A stretch of 64,000 nt of DNA from NCBI RefSeq assembly GCF_016722895.1, contig NZ_JAEQNA010000001.1, positions 806,001 through 870,000 of the forward strand. Direction: 5' to 3'. Origin of the DNA: Ramlibacter aurantiacus. GTDB taxonomy: Bacteria > Pseudomonadota > Gammaproteobacteria > Burkholderiales > Burkholderiaceae_C. A program made the translations under genes and the position numbers. The notes beneath the pieces are model-generated. The model searched no databases. It worked only from the letters and a program-made list of their open reading frames with translations, and had not been told where the DNA came from. Below are positions 1-8,146 of the stretch, in pieces (positions within the stretch are counted from its first letter, which is position 1; every line of letters begins with the position of its first letter).

Positions 1-444
1 CCCGTCGTTGCGCCGCCCCCGGTGGCCCTGCCCGCTCCGGCGCCGGCGCCCGTCTGGACGGCACCCCCGGCACCTCCCGCACCACCCGCACCACCCGCCC
101 CCGCGCCAGCACCCATGGCCGCCCCGCCGGCGCCCCCCGCGCCCGCACCCGCCCCGGCCGTCGTCGAACTGCCCTCCACCCGCGCCGACTACCTGCAGAA
201 CCCGCCACCGATCTATCCGCCGGTGAGCAAGCGGATGGGCGAACAGGGCAAGGTCGTCGTGCGCGTGCTGATCGGCGCGGATGGCCGTGCCCAGCAGGCC
301 GAGATCAGCCAGTCCAGCGGCTTCGACCGGCTCGACCAGGCAGCGCACAAGACGGTGCTGCAGTGGCGCTACGTCCCCGGCAAGCGCGGCGGCGTGCCCG
401 AAGCGATGTGGTTCAACGTTCCGATCAATTTCGTCCTGGAGTAA
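1..444 (+). CDS. tonB: Energy transducer TonB, C-terminal part (5' end outside window)
   Basis: TonB links the ExbB/ExbD proton channel in the inner membrane to TonB-dependent outer-membrane receptors. The open frame runs off the left edge, so the N-terminal membrane anchor is not visible. Residues 1-55 or so are a Pro/Ala-rich spacer typical of the periplasm-spanning stalk. The last ~85 residues match the TonB C-terminal fold: a YPP motif, then GEQGKVVVRVLIGADG, then a long helix containing LDQAAHKTVLQWRYVPGKR, and a final strand ending in FNVPINFVLE. The gene is followed after 7 bases by exbB, in the usual tonB-exbB-exbD order. The identification is firm; only the start is unknown. Confidence 0.9.
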   Translation, partial: PVVAPPPVALPAPAPAPVWTAPPAPPAPPAPPAPAPAPMAAPPAPPAPAPAPAVVELPSTRADYLQNPPPIYPPVSKRMGEQGKVVVRVLIGADGRAQQAEISQSSGFDRLDQAAHKTVLQWRYVPGKRGGVPEAMWFNVPINFVLE

Positions 445-451
445 GACAAGC

Positions 452-1168
452 ATGCAAGCGCAATTCGGCCTCGCCCACCTCTGGCAGCAGGGCGACATCA
501 TCATCAAGGGGGTGGCGGTGCTGCTCCTGGCCATGTCGCTCGCCTCCTGGATGGTGATCATCATCAAGGCACTGGACCTGCGCCGCTGGGCGGCCCAGGC
601 CCGCCGCACCGAGGCGTTCTGGCACAGCGCCGACTTCGCCGACGGCCTGGACAAGCTGGGCAGCGAGCCTGGCAATCCCTTCCGGGCGCTGGCCGTCGAA
701 GGCCGCGAGGCCAGCGCGCACCACCACGCACAGCCCCAGCTGCACGACTCGCTCGACGCCAGCGACTGGGTCACCCGCGCGCTGCGAAATGCCATCGACG
801 AAGCCACCGCGCGGCTGCAGTCCGGCCTGGCCGTGCTGGCCTCGGTGGGATCGACCGCCCCCTTCATCGGCCTGTTCGGTACCGTCTGGGGCATCTACCA
901 CGCCTTGCTTGCAATCAGCGCCGCCGGTTCGGCCAGCATCGACAAGGTGGCCGGCCCCATCGGCGAAGCGCTGGTCATGACGGCCCTGGGCCTGGCCGTC
1001 GCCATTCCGGCGGTGCTCGGCTACAACGCGCTGGTCCGCGGCAACAAGGGCGTCGTCATGAAGCTCAACCGGTTCGCCCACGACCTGCATGCGTATTTCG
1101 TCACCGGCGCCCGGGTCGGTGCGCAAGGCGCGCCCACCAAGGTGATCGCCATGAAGAAGGGCGCATGA
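452..1168 (+). CDS. exbB: ExbB/TolQ-family proton channel protein
   Basis: ExbB forms the inner-membrane proton channel with ExbD and energises TonB. I start it at the ATG at 452, just after the tonB stop, because an upstream extension would overlap tonB and has no family resemblance. The product is 238 aa, a usual length for ExbB. It shows an N-terminal membrane segment (residues about 15-35, IIIKGVAVLLLAMSLASWMV), a cytoplasmic loop, and the conserved MotA/TolQ/ExbB block with STAPFIGLFGTVWGIYHALL and then GEALVMTALGLAVAIPAVLGYN. The gene lies between tonB and exbD and almost touches exbD (1 base apart), so the three are probably one transcript. TolQ is the main alternative, but the hemP and tonB neighbours favour ExbB. 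Confidence 0.93.
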   Translation: MQAQFGLAHLWQQGDIIIKGVAVLLLAMSLASWMVIIIKALDLRRWAAQARRTEAFWHSADFADGLDKLGSEPGNPFRALAVEGREASAHHHAQPQLHDSLDASDWVTRALRNAIDEATARLQSGLAVLASVGSTAPFIGLFGTVWGIYHALLAISAAGSASIDKVAGPIGEALVMTALGLAVAIPAVLGYNALVRGNKGVVMKLNRFAHDLHAYFVTGARVGAQGAPTKVIAMKKGA

Positions 1169-1169
1169 G

Positions 1170-1582
<413 letters not shown>

Positions 1583-1583
<1 letters not shown>

Positions 1584-1768
1584 TGGACCGCGATCGCCCG
1601 CAGCCGCCGCAGCAGCAGCAAGCGCCCGAGCACGCGGCGGCACCGCGCCCCCCGCTGATCCACAGCACGGAATTGCTGCGCGGGCACCCCCTGGTCGAAA
1701 TCAGCCACAACGGCGTGTTGTACCGGCTGCAGGCGACCCGGCAGGGGAAATTGATCCTCACGAAGTAG
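1583..1768 (+). CDS. hemP: Hemin uptake protein HemP
   Basis: This is a 61-aa product. The C-terminal half carries the HemP signature: ELLRGHPLVEISHNGVLYRL followed by ATRQGKLILTK. The N-terminal ~30 residues are a Pro/Gln-rich tail. In related bacteria HemP is an iron-regulated small protein needed for hemin uptake gene expression or activity, and it is found next to TonB/ExbBD or heme receptors, as here. The start overlaps the exbD stop (TGATG). I did not identify a convincing Fur box, because the operon start is outside the window. Confidence 0.85.
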
Positions 1769-2030
1769 CGCGGCCGGCTGCGCGGGTACCGACGTCCTGT
1801 ACCGGCTGCTCTCACTCTCACTCTCACCCCACTCCCGCTCGCCCCTTCGGCAACGCTGACCGGCTACGGAGTGTCGCCACGGCTTCGACTGCCTTGAAGA
1901 CTCTCGTAAGCCGCGCACTCGTTCTCCCCACTTTCAGCGGCGTCAACTTTGCCGACACAAAGGTATTTGCATTCACTTCTTTTGGGTTACATTGCTTGCC
2001 GAACTTTGCGATGGATCTTTTAACAAGAGC

Positions 2031-3305
2031 ATGTCGGCGTACGAACCAACTTCTGAAGGCTCTTTGGACCGAGCGGACCTTGTCCGTCGCGGAACGGGGC
2101 TCCATGGGGACCTCGGTGGCATCTCGGAACTCAGATTGCCCAAGCTATCGATCGTCGCGACCTCAGCCGCGGTTCTGTTCGCCGCATTACTCGCGCTCCT
2201 GTACTTTGCCGAATACACGCGCCGTGAGCGGGTAACTGGCATCGCGACAACTGGACTGGGCGCAATGAGGGTGTATGCACCCACACAAGGCGCAGTTGTC
2301 AAACGGCTGGTCAATGAAGGCGAAGCCGTCCGTGAAGGACAGCCGCTGTTGGTTCTATCGAGCGAGCGAAACACCGCCGCGATGGGCAACACACACGAAG
2401 CAATAGCCACCGAGCTGAGCCGTCGCAGACGCATGCTTGAATCCGAAGTCCGACAGCAGGTGCTCCTGAACCGCGTCCAGTCGGGCAAGCTATCAAATCT
2501 CGTTGCCGCTGCGAAAGTTGAGGAAGAAAAGCTCGATTCCGAAATAGGTCTCACCCAAAGTCGCGAGCGCCTCGCTGAATCCACATGGAAGCGATATCAA
2601 ACGCTTGTTGAGTCGGGATTCGCATCAGAAACCGCTCTGACGGAAAAAGAGCAGGAGCTGATTGCGATCCGAATTCAGGTCAAAAGCCTCGAACGGCAAA
2701 GAGATAACGTCCGCAAGGATTCGTCTTCCTTTGTCAGCCAGATCGGCGAACTCCAGCATCGTGCGGAGCTTGAGGCGTCGGCACTGAACCGCGGGGTTGC
2801 GGAACTCCAGGAGCGCTTGGCGGAGACCGACTCACGTCGCGAGATCATCGTTTTGGCGAAGATCAGCGGCACGGTGACCGGGATCACGGTGGACAAAGGT
2901 CAAGTCGTCGACCCGTCAGCGCCACTTCTGGCCATTCTGCCGCACGGAGAAACTCGCGACGTTCAGCTATATGTTCCGAGCCGTGCCATCGGATTCATCT
3001 CCCCCGGTACTGCGGTAATGGTCCGCTTCGATGCTTTTCCGTACCAGAAGTTCGGACAATACCGCGCCGTCGTTCGCGACATCAGCCGCGCCCCCCTTCA
3101 ACGACACGAACTACAGACGACGTTGCCCACTCCGGATGATTACTTCCGTGTCTGGGCCGTCGCTGAGCGTTCATCGGTATCCGCGTACGGGCGAAACATA
3201 GACATACAGAACGGAATGCGATTGGAGGCAGATCTGCTGCTGGAATCAAGACGCATCTATGAATGGGTGCTTGAACCGCTTCTTGGGTTCGGCGCAAGAA
3301 CTTGA
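2031..3305 (+). CDS. HlyD-family periplasmic adaptor of a type I / bacteriocin exporter
   Basis: This is a membrane-fusion (adaptor) protein that would join the ABC exporter encoded at 5097-7259 to an outer-membrane channel. No TolC-like gene is in the window, so a channel encoded elsewhere is implied. The 424-aa product has a short cytoplasmic N-terminus, one membrane helix (about residues 37-58, SIVATSAAVLFAALLALLYF), a lipoyl-like half (YAPTQGAVVKRLVNEGEAVREG), a long coiled-coil region (about 110-275), the second lipoyl half (ISGTVTGITVDKGQVVDPSAPLLAI) and a beta-barrel domain with VRFDAFPYQKFGQYRAVV, typical of HlyD/CvaA-type adaptors. I prefer the ATG at 2031 to an in-frame TTG at 1992. 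Base composition is clearly less GC-rich than in exbBD, which marks the start of the atypical block. The 262-base spacer before it (1769-2030) holds no gene I can support and presumably carries the promoter. Confidence 0.88.
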   Translation: MSAYEPTSEGSLDRADLVRRGTGLHGDLGGISELRLPKLSIVATSAAVLFAALLALLYFAEYTRRERVTGIATTGLGAMRVYAPTQGAVVKRLVNEGEAVREGQPLLVLSSERNTAAMGNTHEAIATELSRRRRMLESEVRQQVLLNRVQSGKLSNLVAAAKVEEEKLDSEIGLTQSRERLAESTWKRYQTLVESGFASETALTEKEQELIAIRIQVKSLERQRDNVRKDSSSFVSQIGELQHRAELEASALNRGVAELQERLAETDSRREIIVLAKISGTVTGITVDKGQVVDPSAPLLAILPHGETRDVQLYVPSRAIGFISPGTAVMVRFDAFPYQKFGQYRAVVRDISRAPLQRHELQTTLPTPDDYFRVWAVAERSSVSAYGRNIDIQNGMRLEADLLLESRRIYEWVLEPLLGFGART

Positions 3306-3348
3306 AAGGAGAAGCAGATGGCCTGATTAGATTACACGCGCTCTCAAC

Positions 3349-3603
3349 ATGGAGGAACTGATTATGGCGACCTGGATGACTCGGGTACAAACATTCTTTC
3401 TTGCATTCATTTGCTGCTGGACTGCATCGATTGCAGGCATATCAGGGCTATTTCTCTTAATGACAGAAATAGATCCTTTCACGCCCGCCACGATAGCGCA
3501 GACCGCAGCAGGCGTGGCACCCACTGCCGGATTCATTTCGCTCCTGTGGAGTGTGGCGACAATGCGCCGACAAAAAAGAAACCTGAAGCACAAACACAAA
3601 TGA
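3349..3603 (+). CDS. Small two-helix membrane protein of the RiPP cluster (function unknown)
   Basis: I do not recognise this 84-aa product. It has two likely membrane helices (about residues 11-34, FFLAFICCWTASIAGISGLF, and 48-72, AAGVAPTAGFISLLWSVATM) and a strongly basic C-terminal tail (RRQKRNLKHKHK), so the tail is probably cytoplasmic. The ATG at 3349 and the one at 3364 are both possible. The stop overlaps the start of the precursor gene (ATGA at 3600-3603), so the two proteins are probably made in a fixed ratio. Small membrane proteins placed directly before a bacteriocin-like precursor are often self-immunity proteins. That role is inferred from position only. Confidence 0.7.
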   Translation: MEELIMATWMTRVQTFFLAFICCWTASIAGISGLFLLMTEIDPFTPATIAQTAAGVAPTAGFISLLWSVATMRRQKRNLKHKHK

Positions 3604-3962
3604 AACAACTCAACAAAACAGACGTTCAACTGGTATCCGGCGGCTTAAATGCGAGCGATTGCCAGAATGCGGCCTACGGTGGCTTTGGAGTCGGAGGCGT
3701 GGTTGGAGCTGGCATCGGACTCGCCGGCGGCCCGGCTGGCGCGGCGATAGGCGGCATGGTCGGCGGCCTCGCTGGTGGTGCAATGGCCATGGCCAATAGC
3801 CCCGCCTGCGAAGCAGGACCCGGGTCGGGTATATGCGCCACCTGCGGCTACGGATGTTCCCATTGCGCTGCTGGCGGTTGCAATGGTTGTGGCGGCTGCG
3901 GCTGCTGCGGCGGCTGCGGCGGCTGCGGCGGCTGCGGCGGCTGCGGCGGCTGCGGCGGCTAG
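3600..3962 (+). CDS. Putative RiPP/microcin precursor: double-Gly leader, glycine zipper, Cys-Gly-Gly tail
   Basis: This 120-aa product has three parts. Residues 1-15 (MKQLNKTDVQLVSGG) are a typical double-glycine leader that C39 peptidases cut after GG, and such a peptidase is encoded at 5097. Residues about 24-65 are Gly/Ala-rich with repeated GxxxG spacing (GGVVGAGIGLAGGPAGAAIG), like the membrane-inserting part of class II microcins. The C-terminal third is Cys-rich, with 16 Cys in the whole protein and 15 of them after residue 65, ending in six exact CGG repeats. The iron oxidase (7256-8137) and the TauD-like oxygenase (8147-9148) downstream are plausible modifying enzymes for the Cys tail. 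The start overlaps the preceding gene (ATGA). The Cys/Gly tail recalls microcin B17, but no cyclodehydratase is present. Metal binding is another possible role. Confidence is high that this is an exported GG-leader peptide and moderate on its modification. Confidence 0.8.
   Translation: MKQLNKTDVQLVSGGLNASDCQNAAYGGFGVGGVVGAGIGLAGGPAGAAIGGMVGGLAGGAMAMANSPACEAGPGSGICATCGYGCSHCAAGGCNGCGGCGCCGGCGGCGGCGGCGGCGG
3906..3959 (+). repeat. Six exact 9-bp repeats encoding Cys-Gly-Gly
   Basis: TGCGGCGGC is repeated six times without any mismatch, ending directly at the TAG stop of the precursor gene. Identity at the DNA level, including synonymous positions, suggests recent slippage-type expansion, so copy number may differ between strains. 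Confidence 0.95.
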
Positions 3963-4049
3963 TAAACGGAAAATAGTTGACGAGAAAGCTGCTTGGAACC
4001 GCCGTCATCCAAGACTCGCGTGAATCCGAGCGCATAAAGAGGCAAACGT

Positions 4050-4817
4050 GTGAGCACCCAATCCATAGAGGCCTTGCTTGCAAGGCTCTATACCTGCAAC
4101 GAGACGCGTCGGACGTTCTTCTCGAACCCAGACGAAGTATTGTCCTTGTTTGATCTCAATGAGTCCGAACGCCAGTCGCTACTGGAGATCGACGTGCCCG
4201 GGTTTTTACTTGCTACAAACAGCTTTTCGTACAAACGATGGAAGGCGAATCACTGGCGTCTCCAGCTCACCAAGACCTTTCTTACGTACGACGATCTGTT
4301 TGATTCCGCGCTTTTGACCCGTACAATGAGCTTGTTTGCCACTCGCGTTGCTTCAGGTCGATACGCAATTGATGCTCCGCAATGGACCCCACGAGGCATT
4401 GTCAGCGACCTGTTGCCTGTTGCACCTTTAAATCAACTAAACCAAGACCACCTGCTTTCCGAGCAACAGCACCTTCAGCCGGTCAACGGGGTTTGGAAGC
4501 GATTGTGGAGCCTCCACCTACGCGACCACCATTTGACTCGTTTGTTCTTCCTGAACCCATCCAGCGCCGCCACGGGGGATCCCATTTCTCTGCACAACTC
4601 GCCGGGCGTCACGATGACATATGTAGTGCTATCAGGCGCATCCTCCGGCGCGCACATCCGGGCTTACTCGAACGGCGGCGACGTGATCGCATCAGAAGCG
4701 GCCCGCCCCGGAAGAACCATCACGTTTCCGGCTGATGTAAAGCAGCAGGTCGAGTTCGAAGCGGCCGACAGTGTCCCCTGCGAATTATTGTGCATCAAGA
4801 CATTGGCGGCGATATGA
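4050..4817 (+). CDS. Unrecognised 255-aa protein of the RiPP cluster; possible partner of the iron oxidase
   Basis: I cannot assign a family. The first ~70 residues look helical and follow a pattern seen in short domains near DUF692 genes and in some leader-like proteins: RRTFFSNPDEVLSLFDLNES, then ERQSLLEID, and further on SFSYKRWKA. The rest (about 130-255) looks beta-rich and ends CELLCIKTLAAI. The start is GTG at 4050, supported by AAAGAGG seven bases upstream. The stop overlaps the next gene (ATGA at 4814). Known DUF692/MNIO enzymes work with a partner protein that holds the precursor. No classic DUF2063 partner is encoded here, so this protein, perhaps with the next one, is the best candidate. 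That is inference from gene order. Confidence 0.75.
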   Translation: MSTQSIEALLARLYTCNETRRTFFSNPDEVLSLFDLNESERQSLLEIDVPGFLLATNSFSYKRWKANHWRLQLTKTFLTYDDLFDSALLTRTMSLFATRVASGRYAIDAPQWTPRGIVSDLLPVAPLNQLNQDHLLSEQQHLQPVNGVWKRLWSLHLRDHHLTRLFFLNPSSAATGDPISLHNSPGVTMTYVVLSGASSGAHIRAYSNGGDVIASEAARPGRTITFPADVKQQVEFEAADSVPCELLCIKTLAAI

Positions 4818-5095
4818 CCATCCGCAAGATCACCTGGCAGTTGGTGATTGACCGCTTCAGTCGGAGAATCGTCACCTACTCTCCAGTCGAAGGTTTTGTA
4901 CTGCCCGCCTCCGTCCGGATCATGGGCGCACGTGGCTTGCATGTCTTTCAGACAGACGAATGCGAGCTACTTCAATGGACAGGGCACATGCCTCCCGGCA
5001 TGACGCCGCAAACGGCTTTTCTATTCAAGCTCGAAGATGATGGACGCATAACCGAGATAGTTCCGACCACGTCTCATAATCAGATCATTCATTAG
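4814..5095 (+). CDS. Unrecognised 93-aa protein of the RiPP cluster
   Basis: This is a small soluble protein with no signal peptide or membrane helix. It begins MTIRKITWQLVIDRFSRRIV and is predicted by eye to be mainly beta-strand, with MPPGMTPQTAFLFKLEDDG near the end. It is translationally coupled to the upstream gene (ATGA overlap) and ends one base before the exporter start, so it clearly belongs to the same operon. I recognise no family. Co-translation with the 255-aa protein suggests that the two act together. Confidence 0.75.
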   Translation: MTIRKITWQLVIDRFSRRIVTYSPVEGFVLPASVRIMGARGLHVFQTDECELLQWTGHMPPGMTPQTAFLFKLEDDGRITEIVPTTSHNQIIH

Positions 5096-5096
5096 A

Positions 5097-7259
5097 ATGA
5101 CCGGCTCAATCAGTTCACGCTCCGACGCCCAGGCGTGGGCCAGGCGACTTGGTCGAGGGCGCGGCGTGCCGGTGGTGCTGCAGTCAGAGCGCGCCGAATG
5201 CGGGTTGGCTTGTGTGGCAATGGTCGCCGCCTTCCATGGCTACTGCCGAGATCTGGCCGACCTTCGTCGGCGGTTCACCGGGTCGGACCGTGGCATGACG
5301 GCCGAGCAGCTCATGAGCATCGGCAATCGTCTGAACCTTGCGTGCCGAGCTGTCAAGCTGGAGTTCGAGGAGCTTCACCAGCTTGCATTGCCTGCAATCC
5401 TCCATTGGAACGGCAACCACTTCGTGGTGCTCGTAAAAGTCGGCCGGCGAACTTTTGTCGTTCACGACCCCGCCCGGGGTCGGCTCAACTTGTCACCGGC
5501 AGCCATTTCTGAGTCATTTACAGGCGTTGCAATAGAGGCAGCCCCAACGACCGAGTTCGAGCGGCTACCGCCGGGACGACCTCGATCGGCGTTTTCACTT
5601 GTTGAAAGCCTGCAGAATCTTCGATCAACCCTGGGATTTCTACTCGCGTTGAGTCTTGTTGTCGAAGCGACAGCATTGTTGATGCCGCTCGCAACCCAAT
5701 TCGTTGTCGACCAAGCGATTGTCTCCATGGACATGGACCTCGTAATTGCGATCGGGTTGGGAATGACACTCCTGCTCGTCGCTCAGGTCGCTATGTCCAG
5801 CTACAGGTCATGGCTGGTTGCCTACGTATCAACGAAGCTCGGCTTGCATTTAGGTGTCAGCGTCCTCAAGCATCTGCTTTCACTAGACACCAAGTACTTC
5901 CAAAGGAGGCACATCGGCGAAGTCGCCACCCGATTTGAGAGCGTGAAGTTCATGGAGCGCGTACTTGCCACCGGCGTGGTGGAAGTCCTCGTCGACACTG
6001 CAGTGGTAGTCGGTACCCTGGCCATGATGCTGCTGTTCAGCCCGTTGTTCGCGGCCCTTTCCTTGGCGACCTGTGGGATCTACGTCGGTCTGCGTTTCGT
6101 ATTATTTAGCGGACTCTTCAAGCTGAGCGATGCTCAGCTTGCTTTTGCTTCCCACCGTGAATCCTCTTTTCTGGAAAGCTTGCGAGCCGTCCAGAGCGTC
6201 CAGTTGTACTCCCGTCAGGCGGACCGACTTGGCCATTGGATCAACGCCACGATCACCGAGCAGAACGCCAGTCTTCACATCCAAAAGCATGCAGTTTTCT
6301 TCCGAAGCGCAAGTGCGCTGGTGTTCGGACTCGAAGGTATCTTGTTCCTCGGCATGGCGGCAACAGCGATCATGCAGGGTGCGTTCTCGATCGGGATGCT
6401 GTTCGCCTTGACAGCCTACAAGGCCCAGTTCTCGGCCCGGGTCGTTTCCCTTATCGATCGGACATTCGAACTGCGCCTGCTGAAGATTCACGCAAGCCGG
6501 CTCAACGAAATCATCAATGAACCGGCACGGTCCACCGCGGCCACGATCACTCGCCCTGCGAACCTCGAAGCTTCGATTGAGGTGAAGGGCTTGGCGTACC
6601 GCCATGCGCCGCTTGAGCCGTTCGTCTTCCGCAACCTCGATCTACATGTACTACCGGGTGAGTGTGTGCGGATCATGGGCCCGTCTGGATGCGGCAAGAG
6701 CACCCTGGCGCGGCTAATGCTCGGCCTCGGTGAGCCAACCCAGGGCGACATCCGCGTGGGTGGCATTCCGCTACGTCAGCTTGGTGATCAAGTGGTTGGG
6801 TCATTCATGACCGGTGTTCTCCAAGGCGACCAGCTGCTATCCGGCTCGGTCCTGGAGAACATCACGTTCTTCGATCGCAAGCCAGACATTGCCAGGGCAA
6901 TGAGAGCCGCTGAAGCAGCCTCCATTCACGAAGAGATTCTTCGCATGCCCATGGGCTATCAGACATTCCTTGGGGAGATGGCATCGACACTTTCTGCCGG
7001 GGAGCGCCAACGGCTCCTGCTCGCAAGGGCCTTGTATCCCCAGCCGAAGATATTGGTGCTTGACGAGGCGACGGCCAATCTGGACCTCAAGAAAGAGTCC
7101 GAGGTGAACGGCGCACTGGCCGCGCTAGGCGTGACTCGCATCGTCATCTCCCACCGGCTCGACATAAGTCAGACCACCGATCGTCAAGTCAAATTTCGTG
7201 AGCTGTTGCGGCGAACACCGGCCGCGACCCCTGCGCATCTGAATAAGGCATGTAAATGA
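5097..7259 (+). CDS. Peptidase-containing ABC transporter (C39 peptidase, membrane domain, ATPase)
   Basis: This 720-aa exporter removes double-glycine leaders and secretes the core peptide. The N-terminal C39 domain keeps its active site: Gln29, Cys35 (SERAECGLACVAM), His108 (HWNGNHFVVL) and Asp124 (VHDPARGRL). The membrane domain lies at about 165-460. The ATPase domain has Walker A GPSGCGKST near residue 528, the signature LSAGERQR near 632, Walker B ILVLDEATANLD near 652 and the H-loop ISHR. The layout matches the NHLM/CvaB-type exporters. It pairs with the HlyD adaptor at 2031. Its stop overlaps the start of the iron oxidase gene (ATGA). The natural substrate is most likely the GG-leader peptide at 3600. 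Confidence 0.93.
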   Translation: MTGSISSRSDAQAWARRLGRGRGVPVVLQSERAECGLACVAMVAAFHGYCRDLADLRRRFTGSDRGMTAEQLMSIGNRLNLACRAVKLEFEELHQLALPAILHWNGNHFVVLVKVGRRTFVVHDPARGRLNLSPAAISESFTGVAIEAAPTTEFERLPPGRPRSAFSLVESLQNLRSTLGFLLALSLVVEATALLMPLATQFVVDQAIVSMDMDLVIAIGLGMTLLLVAQVAMSSYRSWLVAYVSTKLGLHLGVSVLKHLLSLDTKYFQRRHIGEVATRFESVKFMERVLATGVVEVLVDTAVVVGTLAMMLLFSPLFAALSLATCGIYVGLRFVLFSGLFKLSDAQLAFASHRESSFLESLRAVQSVQLYSRQADRLGHWINATITEQNASLHIQKHAVFFRSASALVFGLEGILFLGMAATAIMQGAFSIGMLFALTAYKAQFSARVVSLIDRTFELRLLKIHASRLNEIINEPARSTAATITRPANLEASIEVKGLAYRHAPLEPFVFRNLDLHVLPGECVRIMGPSGCGKSTLARLMLGLGEPTQGDIRVGGIPLRQLGDQVVGSFMTGVLQGDQLLSGSVLENITFFDRKPDIARAMRAAEAASIHEEILRMPMGYQTFLGEMASTLSAGERQRLLLARALYPQPKILVLDEATANLDLKKESEVNGALAALGVTRIVISHRLDISQTTDRQVKFRELLRRTPAATPAHLNKACK

Positions 7260-8137
7260 AGGATGATATTGTCGGCATCGGATTTCGATGGGAGCTTGCG
7301 CGCGAAATCGTGCACAACGTCGATCACTGCGGCGATATCCAATGCCTGGAACTGATCGCGGAAGACTTCTTCCGATTGGACAGCGTTCGGCTCCGGTCGC
7401 TGCGGGATCTTTGCAGGCTTTTGCCGACCAGCCTTCACGGCGTCTCGCTGGGCCTGGCTTCGACACAATCCGTTGACCTTGCCCGTGCAGATGGGATGGC
7501 GCGACTTTGCGACGTGGTCGAACCTCGATTCTGGTCAGAGCACTTGTCTTTTGTCAGAGCTGACGGTGCAGAGATCGGACATCTCGCCGCGCCGCCACGG
7601 AACGCTGACACGCTCGAGGGTGCGCTTGCGAACATCGAGCGCCTGAAAAGACACGTTGGCAGCTTGCCCGTGCTCGAGAACATTGCCGTTCTCTTCACAC
7701 CCCCTTGCTCGACCTTGTCGGAAACCGAATGGCTGTCTGCCGTGATCACTGGAGCCGGAACGGACATGTTGCTGGACCTCCACAACCTGTACGCCAATGC
7801 GGTGAACACGGGTATGAACCCACTGGACATGCTGAATGAACTTCCGATCGACCGAGTCAGGCAAGTTCACCTTTCAGGGGGGAAGGACATTCGCGCACCA
7901 GGCGGCGGCCTCAGACGCCTGGATGATCACGTTCACGACGTACCTGTCGAGGTGTTCCAGTTGTTGGAGCATCTGGCCTCCCGGTCCGAACGCTCGTTGA
8001 CAGTGATTATCGAGAGAGACGGACGGTATCCGCCCTTTCATGAACTCGTAGCGCAAGTGCAAGAAGCCAGAGCGGCCCTGACCAGGGGAAGAGGTCAACT
8101 CATCCAGGCGCAGTGCGATGCGGCTCAGTCCGTCTGA
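7256..8137 (+). CDS. DUF692 / MNIO-family multinuclear iron oxidase (RiPP modification enzyme)
   Basis: MNIO enzymes (MbnB, TglH and relatives) use two or three iron atoms to oxidise residues, often Cys, in a precursor peptide. This 293-aa protein has the expected TIM-barrel landmarks: GIGFRWELAREI, His61 in SLHGVSLGL, His96 in WSEHLSF, Glu141 in VLENIAV, Asp174 with His176 and Asn177 in MLLDLHNLYANA, His205 in QVHLSGG, an acidic/His cluster around 223-227 (LDDHVHDVP) and Glu253 in VIIERDG. As I recall it, the usual motif is LLDxNNxY, so the His at 176 is unusual. The gene is coupled to the exporter (ATGA overlap). The Cys-rich precursor at 3600 is its obvious substrate. No DUF2063 partner gene is present; the protein at 4050 may fill that role. 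Confidence 0.88.
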   Translation: MKDDIVGIGFRWELAREIVHNVDHCGDIQCLELIAEDFFRLDSVRLRSLRDLCRLLPTSLHGVSLGLASTQSVDLARADGMARLCDVVEPRFWSEHLSFVRADGAEIGHLAAPPRNADTLEGALANIERLKRHVGSLPVLENIAVLFTPPCSTLSETEWLSAVITGAGTDMLLDLHNLYANAVNTGMNPLDMLNELPIDRVRQVHLSGGKDIRAPGGGLRRLDDHVHDVPVEVFQLLEHLASRSERSLTVIIERDGRYPPFHELVAQVQEARAALTRGRGQLIQAQCDAAQSV

Positions 8138-8146
8138 GGACCACTT

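Noticed and set aside
3600..3962. Microcin B17-type thiazole/oxazole peptide
   Set aside because: Composition is similar, but no McbBCD or YcaO/E1-like enzymes are in the cluster, the leader is of the double-glycine type, and the tail lacks the Ser/Cys pattern.
3775..4023. Poly-alanine open frame over the Cys-Gly-Gly repeat
   Set aside because: It is the +1 reading of the TGCGGCGGC repeats (GCG-GCG-GCT codons) and has no start context. The GG-leader frame is clearly the coding one.
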